Shown here: in pieces, positions 23,701 through 38,400 of the stretch
Position numbering within the stretch: position 1 is the stretch's first letter
How the letters are laid out: each line of letters starts with the position of its first letter
Assembly: GCA_949126835.1 (NCBI GenBank)
Contig: OX421492.1
Span: forward strand, 40,782,498-40,846,497
Length of the DNA stretch: 64,000 nucleotides
Direction: 5' to 3'
DNA from: Anisus vortex
Lineage: Eukaryota > Mollusca > Gastropoda > Planorbidae
Program-made: the position numbers and the translations under genes
The notes under the pieces: model-generated
The model's database searches: none
What the model saw: only the letters and a program-made list of their open reading frames with translations
What the model was told of the DNA's origin: nothing

Positions 23701-26389
23701 ATGGTGGTCTATATAAAACTGATGTATGTTGGTTGGTATAAAGCTGATGTATGGTGGTCTATATAAAGCTGATGTATGTTGGTTGGTATAAAGCTGATGT
23801 ATGGTGGTCTATATAAAACTGATGTATGGTGGTCTATATAAAGCTGATGTATGTTGGTTGGTATAAAGCTGATGTATGGTGGTCTATATAAAGCTGATGT
23901 ATGTTGGTTGGTATAAAGCTGATGTATGGTGGTCTATATAAAACTGATGTATGGTGGTCTATATAAAGCTGATGTATGTTGGTTGGTATAAAGCTGATGT
24001 ATGGTGGTCTATATAAAACTGATGTATGGTGGTCTATATAAAGCTGATGTATGGTGGTCTATATAAAACTGATGTATGGTGGTCTATATAAAACTGATGT
24101 ATGGTGGTCTATATAAAACTGATGTATGGTGGTCTATATAAAAGGTCAAACAATAATGTCTAATTATTTGATCTATGTTTTTCCAAAGCTATGGTGAACG
24201 GAACACACAATGAAGGATTTGGCTCAACTATAGTTGTACGAGATTCTAGAAATATATTGGTAAATATATTGTTTTACTCTTTGTGATGGACGTTGTTTAG
24301 ACTTAAGAAATGTGTTTTTCGCTCTCTCGCTCTCTTTCTCTCCCTCTTTCTCTCTCTCTCAGACACCCTCCATACCCGAGAACAAATCTTAGCCTTTAGA
24401 AGGATTCGAACCCAGGACCTCTGGCAAGACAGCCGAACGCCACAGTGCCCAATCGTATACTAGATTGGTTGGGATTTAACGAACATACGTTTCACATTGA
24501 ACAGCAAATGTTATCACTTGTGCGGAGAGATTAGAGGTATTGTATTGTAAATTTGCAAGGCTTAGCGTTTATACATATATTGCTGTATTTCAGATCTGTA
24601 GTCCAAACTGGAAAGACACTGAAAACTCGACTACAAACTATTACTCATTTATGTTGGGCAGGTGTATTCTGCAAAGACCTGGCAATGTAAGTAGGTGGTC
24701 TATATGTTGTCCATATGTTTCATTCCATTGTTTATGCATGTCAATAAGTAAGGATGTCACGAATTATTTTGATGTCAATGAGTAGGGATGTCATGAAATA
24801 TTTGGATGTCAATAAGTAAGGATGTCATAACATATTTGGATGTCAATAAGTAAGGATGTCATAACATATTTGGATGTCAATAAGTAAGGATGTCATAACA
24901 TATTTAGATGTCAATAAGTAAGGATGTCATAACATATTTGGATGTCAATAAGTAAGGATGTCATAACATATTTGGATGTCAATAAGTAAGGATGTCATAA
25001 CATATTTGGATGTCAATAGGTAGGGATGTCACGAAATCATTTAAGTTTGTACAAATGCAGAAGAGCTCACATTTTATGTAAAAAAAACAACAACTAACTA
25101 GCTAACCGGGCTACTGAACATTTCTATTACAGATAATTCCATGTTGTTGTCCAGTGTATACTTTTGAATATGGATGCAACGTAATTAATTTTCTTTAAAA
25201 AAAACTCATTTCTTTTTAAAATGCATTTTTGTTCAAATCATTCATCCTTAAATTCTGTTGATTTTTTTAAATCATTAAAACATATTTGCTTTTGGGTGGA
25301 GGGGGTGGGGTAATTTATTCATTAATTTATCTTCATAAATGAAATTCAATATTCTATAGATCATCGGTGTGGCGGGTTTGGCGATTCTGTTTTTCTATTA
25401 TTCTACACTGTTGTTCTATCTTTTCAACACTGTAGTTTTATCTTTCAACACCGTTGTCCTATCTTTTCAACACTGTAGTTCTATCTTTTCAACCATGTTG
25501 TTCTATCTTTTCAACCCTGTTGTCCTATCTTTCATCAACTTGGTTGTTTTTTTTCGTTTCAAATTGTTCTTCTCCCTAACAACACTTTGGTAATAGTCCA
25601 TTGGTAATTATCCTTGGTTCGGTTCGAATAGTAAACAAAACAAGCAAACAAGGAATAATTTGTTCCATTTTGTAAAATCCATAGCATGGTGTCATGAGAG
25701 AGTGTAATGTACTGAACAATAAAGGACAAAATAATATTATAAGATACGCTAACAAAAAAAATAAAAATAGCAACACAAAAAACTATTTTATTTCCATAAT
25801 AAAAATATTTTACCTCTTAGTTAATCCGACTTTGAATAACATCACCTTTTTTTTTTTTATTGTGTCTTAAAGTTGACTGAATTCGTCCCTATGTATGAGC
25901 CACAGCCCAAAAGAAGATATTGGAAAAAAATCGGAATTAACCTATCTTTCTATTTGAGAGGTTTAGCAGCGCTAGGATTCTCAGCAGATATGGATGAGGT
26001 AAGAGTCGGAAACCATCTCGGTTCAAGTTAATGCTTGTCTTTAAACAGCAACAAGTTTCATTGTATTTAATTTGTTGTTTTTTTTAGTATTGTTTTAATA
26101 GTGTAGTTAATTGATGATTAATTGATGATTAAATGATGATTAATTGATGATTAAATGATCATAAATTGATGATTAAAAGGTGATTCATTGATTAAATGAT
26201 GATTAATTGTATTCACATGGTTCACTACAGAAATTTATAGCTTTTGGAACTCCTGGAATCTTCAACTTCGAAGGTAAAGAATATTTTGAGTAGAATTCCT
26301 TTGTATCAAAGTCAAAGCGTTTTGTTTTTATAAGTTCATCGTATAATGGCGATTTTGAGCAAGAGATTAAAACAAGATAGAGAAAAAGC

Positions 26390-26427
<38 letters not shown>

Positions 26428-29400
26428 CACAGCTAGCCTTTCTATGAGAAACTTTTATAAAAAAAAAGAAATTATAATTAGCCTGAAAAGACATGCGATT
26501 AATAAGAGCTTTTCCATTAGCATGTCAATATTTATAATAGTTAGTAGATAAGGTTTTAAATATACAATGTTACTAACGGTTATGTTGTCAATATTTTAGT
26601 AGCTATTTTTTTCATCTCTTCCTTTTCCTATTTTCAAAATTTGCAAGCACTGAATATTCAGTTCCACACTTGTCCCGGACTCTCTCCAGTCGTTCATTTT
26701 ATTCTTCATATCTTTAAATTCATTCCTTTTAACTGGCTTAGTCGTCTGCAAACTCTTTTGCGCTGCCCTCTCTCATGACCAAAGTCTAGAACTGAAAACT
26801 ACAAAGGCAGGTAAAAGAATCAGCCTGCTTGACCTCACTGGATTAAAATTTGATGAACTAATTAATTAGTTGTTTAAATCAAAGACTATAATAAGATGGA
26901 CCGCTTGCTTTAATATTTCTGCTATTTGATGAATCGAATGATTCTTTTCGGAACTCCCGATTCCCTTTTGTAGTGCGCACTTCCGCTTTATTAAATCGCA
27001 ATGATTTCCTCAATGAAAAATTAAAATTTAAATCGAGAGTTGTATACAGCGGAAACATTTAGGCAAACGTAGGAGCGTTGAAGTCATTTAAGACGTTATT
27101 AAATGCGCACGGAAAAAAAGAACATATACCCAGCGGGCCCACCACGTCGTATCGAAGGAGAAAAAACGTAATTTCAACGTGTTTTCGTGGTTTCCACGTT
27201 TTTTCCCCCATCGATACAACGTGATGTGCTCGCAGGGCAAGCTCTAAAACTAGAGCAAGGGTTCATCGTATTGTAATCTTTGCTTAAATATGCTCCACGG
27301 AAAACAGAAATGTTCAACTGGCATGAATAGAATCGGAAATATCCGATTTTTTGTTGAAATCATCATTGCTATCTAGTCTTTAGTATTGACATTGGAAAGT
27401 TAGAAGAAGTCATTGTTCATTGGTTTAAACATAGACTATAATAAGATGGACCGCTTGCTCTATTTTTACTCCCTTTCTATTAACTTGTATTTTCTGTCTG
27501 TCTGCTTGCTTGCTTGGTTGTTAGCAAAACTTTGCATCGATTTTTCGACCACTTCCCGTCGTCCAATCGAGCTGAAACTTGGGTCGCAGACTTGTCCAGA
27601 CTAACAATACATTCTATCAAATTTTCAGCATCATAGACTTTGGAATAGTTACTAATACCTTCGACCAATTTGCGAATCGAAGAAAATGGAAACATTGCTG
27701 CCTCTACCGGAAGAGACGAAAGTAAATAAACTTTTCGGATATGTTCGTTTTTACGAAATAAATAGAATGAAAACTACACAATATAGCCGAAACAAAGCGA
27801 GTTATCTTTTTATGGTTTTTGCGGGCCAATGCTAGAAAAAAAAAGGATGCGCAAAATTTTTGTGTGGAAATTCATAAGGTACGAAATCTATAGTGTTTCC
27901 CATGTGGTGGTCTCATGCTATGTAGGTGCATGGGTTATTAGTTATATAAGTAACATGATAAATTAGTAAACAACACTGAATTAATAATAAACATGATCTG
28001 GTTTAATAACATGGCTGACTGCCATCATGCTTGACTACTAAAGTAATAGTACCCGTATGTTTTACAAGGGAAGGCTACTCTAATAATGTTTGATGTACAA
28101 ATCTGATTGTTGAATATAAGTTATCTAACTTTAAACTCTACATTCCTCCTTTTCTTGGATTAAATCGAACCTGTTTTAAATTGGTTAACAAATGAATAAT
28201 ATTAACGTTTAAAATTATAGCAGTTATAAAATATGATAACACTTCAAACTTAATTATCATAAAATCCAATAGTGAATAAGTTTGAATAAGTCACACAACT
28301 ATATACATCAAAACAAAGTCATCATATCTCCTGGGTAGAACACGATTTCTAACTGGTCTTTGCAGCGTACCTGTGTTCTCAGGAATGACTAAAGTTTCTG
28401 AATTGTTAGTATTAGTTTGATTATCTAAAGTGCCTTCGGAAAAGTCAGTACTGGGAATATGAGAATCTTCTTCATTGACCTCATCTTCCTATGAAGGTCC
28501 TAATGGAGATGGTTTGAAGAAACTACTGTTTCTGGTTATGGTTTTGCTTCCTCTTCTTGCAGTAATCATTGAAACTTTCTTGTTGATTATAGTTAAAGGT
28601 TTAGGTTCATAAGGCGTTAACCTAGTAAGTGAATTGTCTTTAATAAGAACAGAATCACCAATCGTCATTGAATTCTTTTTGATGTAACGCTTTTTGTCAG
28701 CATATTGTTTCATTTTCTCCTTTCTTTCACTATCCTTTTTCTGATTTCTTGAACTGTCAATATTTGAGTTATTTCTAAAAGTTTTGTTTTTATGTTTCTT
28801 CCAAAAAGAAGTTCAGCTGGTGATTTTCCTGTCGTGCAGTGTGGCGTAGCTCTGTAAGATAATAAGAATCTATACATTTCTTGTTGCCAACACTTCTGTT
28901 GTGCAATAGCTGCTTTGATAGTCTTTTTGATAGTGCGCATAAATCTTTCTGTTTCTGCGTTAGCTCTGGGCCATAAAGGAGTTATCTTGCGATGTTTGAT
29001 ACCCATGTGATTGAGATATGCAGCAAAGTCATGACTGGAAAATGGAGGTCCATTGTCAGTTTTAATGGATTGTGGGATTCCAAATTCTGAAAATACTTTG
29101 TCCAATTTTGCAGTGATGTTATTGAGAATTTCAACAATTACACATCTTGAATATTCATCAGTTATGACAAGAATTTGTGATCCATCTGGTAGATGTCCAA
29201 AATCCGCACTTAATTCTAGCCATGGTCCATCTGGTAGTGGAGACATATTCAAAGTAGGAGTTGGAGTAGGAGTGCCAATTTGACATGTCATACAGTTTCT
29301 TATGAAATGTTCTACTGATTGATGCTTGTTGTAAAACCATACCTTTCCTCTTAGTAATGATATAGTCTTGACAATACCTTGATAACTTTAAACACTACAA

Positions 29401-32400
29401 TATCACTTATATTTATTTTAATCTATCAAAATATAAATTAAATATAATTTTAGTTTAAAAAGAAAGGGAGTATAATAAAAACTGTGTTTTTATAGGTTAG
29501 TTTTTTAGAGGTTATATCAACTTTTTTTCCGTGCGCAACCAATAAGGCTGTTTTAAATTACTTCAACGCTCCTCCTTGTTTCTTAAATGTTTCCGCTTTA
29601 TACAACTTTCTATTTTAATTTTAATTTTTCACTGACTAAATCGAAGCGATTCAATAAAACGGAAGTGCAAAGGAAACAACGAATCGGAAATTCCGAAAAT
29701 CAGTGTTTCGAGTCATCATAAAGCAGAAATACTAAAGCAAGCTGTCCATGTATATTATAGTCTATGGTTTAAAATTGTAAGCTTAATCGTCATTTAATAT
29801 TGTAGTATTATAAAATCAGAACATTTTACAACAACTACAACCGAAATCTATTTGCAATATACATGTCTAGAACACTGTATCAGTTAATACTATTATAGGC
29901 TTAGTTATAGCAACAATAAACTGTAGTAGAATGAAAGTTTATTATTTGTATAGTTTATTTTGTTCTGTACCAGGTGCTGTCTATGTTCATGATTTAACAA
30001 ATGGACATGGCTATGAAATGCTAATTAAGGAAGAAAATAATTTGAAGACAACTGCATATGGTAATTTGGGTAAGCTTGTGTTTTTAATTCAGTTTCATCA
30101 TATTTTATACAAAGATTTTAATAACAAGATTCTTAATTCTTTTTATATTGTCTAGTTCTTATATTCTTAGACTATGCTGTATTGTTAGGTAAAATTGAAG
30201 ATCTTATATTCTCAGGCTATTCTGTTAAATTGGGAAAATTCTGTGGAACAAGCCCCACTTCACTATGTCTGGCTGCTGGAGCCCCCAACTTGTTTAATCA
30301 GGGACAGGTAATAAGACAATTTATTTTTCTATTTCAGCTTGTAAACCAAAGATTTTAATTTAAACTGAAGCTTAGGTTTACTAAGTGAAGCTAGAATTAG
30401 CTTGAACTTAAGTTTAGATTGGCTAAGTGAAACTAGAATTAACTTGAACTTAAAATTAGATTGACTAAGTGAAAGTAGAATTAGGTTGAATTTAAGTTTA
30501 GATTGACTATGTGAAACTAGAATTAATTTTAACTTAAGTTTAGATTGACTAAGTGAAAGTAGAATTAGCTTGAACTTAAATTTAGATTGACTAAGTGAAA
30601 CTAAAATTAACGAACTTAAGTTTAGATTGACTAAGTGAAAGTAGAATTAGATTAAACCCTCGCGTTTTTACTGTACTTTAACCACATATTATCCGGAGGT
30701 TTTAACCTAGTTTCCAACCAGTGTAGCATACCTGGTATATAATGCGCTTCATCTGGATCGTCGAGTCCCATTTATATAATGAAATATTTCTAATCAACAG
30801 GTTAAAATATTGAGAAAAATGACAACAGATAAATATATCACTATGGTACAAGAAATCAACGGAACTGAGGTAGACTTATGTCATGTTCATTTCATTCAAT
30901 CACTAAACCTAGAAACACTAGTGGACAGAAGGTTAAAGAGTAAAATAGTAATAATACATGATTTTTAGCCTATGTAGGTCTATGTTTCTAATTTAGAAAC
31001 ACAATACGATAACAACCTGTTCTCAGATAAACATAAGGACAAAAACACTTTCCTTATCCCTTATGCGAGAACAAATGCATTTAAGTACTCTTTCTTCCCG
31101 GGTGGCATGAGGGCATTCAATGGGTTACCCGAACAAACCAGGAAAATCAGTAACTTAACATCATTTAAAACACTAATAAAATTGCAAGACTAGAATCAGA
31201 CCACCGATGAAATTAGGACGCAATAATCTTCTGTATTGCATAAGATAAGATATTTCTTTTGTTTTCTAATCCTAACTAGATATATATTTAAAAAAAATGA
31301 AAAAGTATACAAGGCACACCAAGGTCATGTCGGGCGTCAGCCACTCCACGGCACGCCGATAGGGCGTGCTGTATAACATAGAGTATGGTCTCTGCAGCCA
31401 CATGCACTATCGTACTTTTCTCCACTACGGAATTCCCCTCGGATCATTATCGTGGTGGCTCGCTCGCAACAGGCAATGTTGCCCGGTAGCACAAAATCCC
31501 ATACTATAGGTTAGGGCATCCAGGCACCAGGGCGGTGCAATGATCGCTCTGCAGGGGCTGTCCCCCATGCTTTAGCCCACCGATTTGCACTTTATGCAAG
31601 CGTACTGGTGGTTTCCACACATCGCCAGCGATGAGGCCCATGGGTTCAGGCATCTATGCTCGACTGCTAAATGCATATAGTCAAAGTTGTGCTTAAATTT
31701 GTTCTCTTACGGGTAAAATTGATTGTACATGTTCTTTGCTAGTGTATCATGATAATATGATTGAGAAATGTATGTGAACCGATAATTTTGCTTGCTTGGC
31801 ACGGCATTACAGAAAACTCTGCGTTAAACTGTACATAATTGTTGTCCTTCAGATGTGGTCCAACTTCGGTTACAGTATTGGTGTAGTCAACATTAAACAA
31901 GAAATGTATGATGAACTTTTGATTGGTGCACCCCTCTACACAGAATGGAATAATCCGAATCATATCCCTGATCAAGGAGCAGTTTTTTTTTATCAATATA
32001 ACTATGATAACAAAGTAAGCTATTGGCTACATGTTAGAAAAAAAGAAAAAAAACTTTAATGGGATTTCTCAACTATATGAGACAGTGAATAAAATAAAAG
32101 TTTTAGATTTCCCAACCAATATCATTAGTAATAGTTTGATTTATTAATAATTAATTTTTAAAAAATCTTTATTTATAAAAGAAACAATATGTAAGCTTAA
32201 AGTGGAAATGTTTGTAATTAATAAAATGTAATTAATACAAGTAGGCCTATATATTAAGATTCAATTTTTAAAAAATAATTATAAAGAAACTGCAAAGCTG
32301 TTAAATTAATTTTTTTTTTTTTTTTTTTTAATAGAAATTTGAAAAGAAAGACATTATACTAGATGGCTCCAAACAAACCTATGCAAGATTTGGAGCTGCT

Positions 32401-35400
32401 ATTTCAGACATAGGGGACATCAATCTAGATGGTTTCTCTGGTAATTTAAACATGTTGCAGACTTTTCAGATTTAAAAATCAAGTTTAGAAAACAATAATT
32501 TTAATAGATATTATCTTATTAAATATTATGTTATTAAATATTATGTTATTAAATATTATGTTATTAAATATTATCTTATTAAATATTACCTTTTTAAATA
32601 TTATCTTATTAAATATTATCTTATTAATTATAATCTTATTAAAATTAATTGTGGGCTAGGCTACTGTTAAAAATGTGTATTTTTAATGTGCTTTTTTTTT
32701 TACAAGATTTTGCAATAGGGGCTCCCGGAGAAAATAGTGGCGCTGGGTGTATTTATATTTATCTGGGATCTGCCTCTGGATTTAGTGCTACAGCAAGTCA
32801 AAGAATTCCAGCATCAGAGGTAGTTTTCTAGCAATTATATTTATTATAGATTTTAAAAATGTGCATATATTAGGCTACACATCTAGAAGTAAAGATTAAA
32901 CATTGTGTTTTCATGTTGTCACTGTAACAGATTCAAAGTCAACTAAAAGGTTTGGGCTTTGCTTTCTCAAATAATCAAGTTCCTAAGGATAAAACCTACC
33001 CAGTCTTTGCATCAACTTCAGTAGTTAGTGAAACAGTTGCTGTATTCGGTTGCAGGTGAGAAATGAACAGTAGCCTACTAAGTAGGCCTATTAGTACAAA
33101 TAAGTTGCCGTCATTCTGTTTTTCTGGTGTCAATTTTACTTTGAAACTTGCTTCTGGGCGTCTGGGTATCATTACAAGCAACTTTTGAAAAGAATATAGT
33201 TGTTTTTTTTTAAGTATTATTATTATCCAAAGAATTATCTGCTGTCTTTGACAACAACAAAAAAAAGTGCACTTCATCTTCATCATTGCGACAGAATTAT
33301 GTTTAGTACCATCATGTAAAAAAATCATTCTAATAGTATTCTTATGCATTTCAATAGTAACAACTTTAGTCCATTTAATTTGCATTTCGTCCCTGTCTTA
33401 TCTAAATATTGTTTTCCAAGAAGTTCATGTCCAATTGTTCTTCCTCATTTTGTTCCCTTATCTTGGTTTTTAGTAAAAGACTAGTCTTATAAGTCTGTAT
33501 GTCAATCATATTAATACATAACTTACCCTCCATCTTTTTTCCTACCAAGTCTTCATCTCTGAGTTCTAATCATTGACTATATTATTTGTTGTACCTTTTA
33601 CTTAATTTAAAATTTAGGAAAAAAAAAAAAAGAAATATTACATTATTTTCAATGTTTATTATATACATTTGGTGATTTATATCACGTATATATCAATTTT
33701 AAAACATGCTTATAAGTGGATTTTCTTTCAATTAGATATATTGTTGAAGTTGAGACTGAACTTATGGCTATACCGAATCCTGTCAATACAAAAATACCTT
33801 GTAATATTTCATCGAAAATACAAGGCAGCTGTTTCAATGTTCAACTTTGTCTGAAGCATAAAATCAAAGGAGAAAATTTTCAACCACTGAGTAGGTATCG
33901 CTTTGTAAAAAAACACTGTTCATCTCTTTGTAACAAACCACTGTTCATCTCTTTGTAACAAACCACTGTTTGTCTCTTGGTAACAAACCACTGTTCATCT
34001 CTTTGTATCTAACCACTGTCCACGTCTTTGTAAGAAACCACTGTTCGTCTCTTTGTAACAAACCACTGTTCGTCTCTTTGTAACAAACCACTGTTCGTCT
34101 CTTTGTAACAAACCACTGTTCATCTCTTTGTAACAAACCACTGTTTGTCTCTTGGTAACAAACCACTGTTCATCTCTTTGTATCTAACCACTGTCCACGT
34201 CTTTGTAAGAAACCACTGTTCATTTCTTTGTAACAAACCACTTTTCATCTCTTAGTAACAAATCACTGTTCATCTCTTTGTAACAAACCACTTTTCACCT
34301 CTTTGTAACAAACCACTGTTCATCTCTTTGTAACAAATCACTGATCATCTTTTTGTAACAAACCACTGTTCACCTCTTGGTAACAAACCACTGTTCATCT
34401 CTTTGTAACAAATCACTGTTCATCTCTTTGTAACAAACCACTGTTCATCTCTTTCTAACAAATCCATGTTCATCTCTTTGTAACAGACCACTGTTCACCT
34501 CTTTGTAACAAACGACTGTTCATCTCTTTTTGTAACAAACCACTGTTCACCTCTTTGTAACAAACCACTGTTCACCTCTTTGTAATAAACCACTGTTCGC
34601 CTCTTTATAACAAACGACTGTTCATCTCTTTGTAACAAACCACTGCTCACCTCTTTGTAACAAACCACTGTTCACCTCTTTATAACAAACCACTGTTCAT
34701 CACTTTGTAACGAAACACTGTTCATCTGAAGATATACTCTGACATTGGTCGATGATAGTAATACCAAAAGGTTATTGGGTGAAATGTTATCAAGATGTAT
34801 TAAGTGTTGTTTTTGTTATTGTGCCAAACAGACTATTACATTCACTTGGAGATTGACACAAAGATAAAATCCGTTGCATTGAAAAGAGCTTTGTTTAGAT
34901 TAGAGACGGAAGAACAAGTTCATACAGTTAACAAAAGTAGTGTAGCCGTTACAAGTGTCAACAAATTTAGCTGCTCAAATTTTACTGCAGTACTTCGAGA
35001 GGTAATAAACCCACAGTCAACTTTTAACTACATTAAAGAATAAAATATTATTACAAAACATATAAGCTTATTAGATATATGTGGGCCCTACTGGCATTTC
35101 CTTATATCCTATCTATATTGTGATATAATTGTTTGTTTTTTATGTTAGAATCTAAAATGTCATTGTATAACTACCACAGCCGCAAATAAACAGAGACAGA
35201 TTTACGCCTATCACTATTGTAGCTGACTACAGGCTAGAGCCGTCTCTGGATGCAGCCAATGATCCAGTACTGGATGCAACCAAAGCAAACAATAAAACAA
35301 TAGAAGTAAGCTACAAGTCCAAGTGTATCTCTGATTGTTCATTCTGTTCTTTTGGACAAGAGAAATATTTTCATTAAATCTACCAATAACTGAAAAAAAA

Positions 35401-38400
35401 AAGTAGATGAGAAACATTACGTGACGCGGAAGTAGATTTTATCCCGGATTGGACGCCATGCATGTCAGTGTGTAGGTTACCGGCTACAGTTGCAAGCTTG
35501 TGGATAATATTCACGCGACATGAAAAATCATCCCTGGGCGTGTTATACACGTGGCTATTTGTCATTGAACTTACGCCAAGAATATAAGCAGCCTATCAAA
35601 TGTAATCATGATGATATAAAAATATAAATGGCAATAGAGTAATAATGCTTGAAGTAATAAACAAATGAATCACGCAGAATGAAATGAATATAGTGGTTAC
35701 ATAACAACACACATACAGCATCAATATATTACATTTATTAAGTGACCATCATTTAATGTACAGATAGTACCGAGTCCAACACTAGTTTTAAATCTAATCT
35801 TAATCGTTGTTATCATAACAAAATGGGACGTTTATTATACTGTTTTATTTACTACCCCAATCGTCACATGAATTTAACTCTCAAATGTCATATTACAGGT
35901 GACATTTGTTAATGAATGTGGTTCTGATGCCAAATGTGAAGTGGATCTCATCCTTAGTGCTAATGTATTACATGTGCCCTCTGAAGGTTTATGGTCTGAT
36001 GTAGTAGTCAACTATACAAAGGTTATTTATTAAGTCAAACTAATTGTTTACTATTTATTTGTTCAGAAGCCGAGTGTATGTTAAAGTATTCCAACATTAT
36101 CTGTTAAGCATTTTAATTTGCAATTAAATGTTAAGCTTTTAAATATTAAAACATTTAAAAAAAATATATATAATGTGTTTTGTTTTTTTTACATTCAAAC
36201 TAGGAGTTAAATCTAAAAATTGAAATCAAAAACAAAAACGACACGGCCTATGGGATAGTTGCTAATATAGAAATCGATTCCTTTGTAAGCTTTGTTAAAG
36301 CTAAATCTGAACCAAACTGTGAAGCTAAAACAACAGCCATTAATACAACAGATACGTCAAGCTTAGCAAAGGACAAAACATTGGTATGTGCTCTGGTTAT
36401 ATAACTATTTGAATCTCTTTTAATGTTATTCAATTATATAGCATAAGAAGTGGAGTTTTGTTAGCCATATACAGTTTTAATGTTAAAGACCAAGTGAAGA
36501 GCTTTTTTATCAAGATTGAGTTAACATTTATCGGAGGAAAAGTCCAAATCTCGTAGCCATTTGAGAGAAAGGATTTCGACTAGGAAAAATGAATATTGTC
36601 ACTTGTTTTTGAATCCATTGCCACGTGTTTTGAATCTTTGCCCGGTTCTTATTTTTAAACAAAATGTTTGTTTCACAATAAATCAGTGATTTAAGTCAAT
36701 AATTTTCACATGACTTTATATATGAAAGTAATTTGTGTATATACATTTATGATAACTTAAAACACATAATTAAATTATAGAACTTTATTATTCTAAATAC
36801 AATTCTAATTTTCTAAATTATGTATTTTTATTGTGTGTATTTATTACTACAGATAACGTGTAATTTCTTCGAGCCTTTAGATTCTAATGATGAGATCAAA
36901 TTTAATTTATTGTTTGACACTGATCAAGATAACATAAAAAAGAATGACCTTCAGATTAAAATTGATGCATTCCCAAAGAACAAGGAACACAATCAAGAGA
37001 TATCTCCAGAAGATAATACAAAAATTATAAACAAAAAAGTTTATATCATATCTAATATTACACTAGAAAGGTAAGGTTAGATTTGTTTACTCGAGTTGTT
37101 TCTTAAATTATTTGCAATATTTACATGTTCTAAATCCTCGGCATTCTTTAAAAAAACTGTGTAATTAATTTGTTTGATCATTAGTAAATATGGAAGATAC
37201 CTAACAATTGCAAACTTTCTTTTTTTATATTAAAAGTAATTTATAATTAGAAAACACATTTTCCCATGCCTTTTTATCAGTAGAGAGACACGTGACTTAA
37301 TGTATACGTTTTACTAAATGAATTCTTTGTCACTGTATCACCGTTTAGTTACACAATAGCCAGTGGCTGAACAGTCCAATCCTTGACTAGAAGACTAGAA
37401 GTCTTTTTTAGCATTTTGTACAATCGAATATTGTCAGTTTGATAACTAGATGAAATCTTAAAAGCATTAGTTTTATTCTTATTTAGATAAATGTGATCAA
37501 AATGTCACAGTGCTTGTCTAAAATAGAAATACTAGTAAATAAGAACAGTGTCAACTCCCGCTTTAAATTAACCAAAGCGTTGAACGTGCATAAAAATACA
37601 AGTATTATCTATTATGATTTCTCAATCCTGAACACAAATATTTAAATATCTTTACTAATCTTAAATAAATTTGTTTATTTTTTAACTGATGGGTTTGGTT
37701 GTAGCCTAAAGTTAAGGCACTTAATTTAAAAACATTTAATCGTTACTAAATGCATCTTTTTCCTCTAATAAAAGAATACACATGGTAATGATAAAAGGGA
37801 GAGGGGTTATGAGTAAGCCGGTACAATACATGTTCTTGGCTCAGTAAAGGTTATTTTTTTACAAAATGAAAGCATTCAATAAACTAAATAAATATCACTA
37901 ATGAAACTATCCGTCCTTTTGTCTGACTTCGACTTGAGCTTATGATGCCTAAAGTGTTTACCAAACGTTTGTTTCAGTTTATCAACCCCAAACGAACATA
38001 CCATTTATGATGCGAAAAACAAACCAGATATTAAACCTAAAGGACAAGTATCTGGCAAACAGGACAATTTGCTCAATGTCACCCACAAAATACTCATTAG
38101 GAATCAAGGACCCAGTTTTCTTCCAAAGACTGTCGTTAATGTTGAAATTCCAATCTTTATAGTAGAGAACTCCCAGTTGGTGACTAAAGCTGAGGTCAAG
38201 GTACATTTAATAAAACAGAACTATCAATTTATTATAGAAATCTATTACATAAACGACATAGATCTATTTTAAAAAAATTAAATAAAAAATTTGATTTCTG
38301 GCTCTTTTCTAATAAACTCCATTAGCTCTTGGATAAATGCATTTTAAAATACATCTTTTAATTTTGTAATAATCTTCTTAAGTTTGGATTCTGTTCAAAA

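Noticed and set aside
25369..25593. Hydrophobic 74-codon ORF after integrin exon 5
   Set aside because: It covers an imperfect 22-bp repeat, and the intron here must be removed for the reading frame to continue.
28480..29385. Intact retrovirus-like or errantivirus provirus
   Set aside because: Only the integrase region is present, with a frame change. No LTRs, reverse transcriptase or envelope were seen.
31739..31996. Minus-strand 85-codon ORF
   Set aside because: It is the antisense shadow of integrin exon 11.
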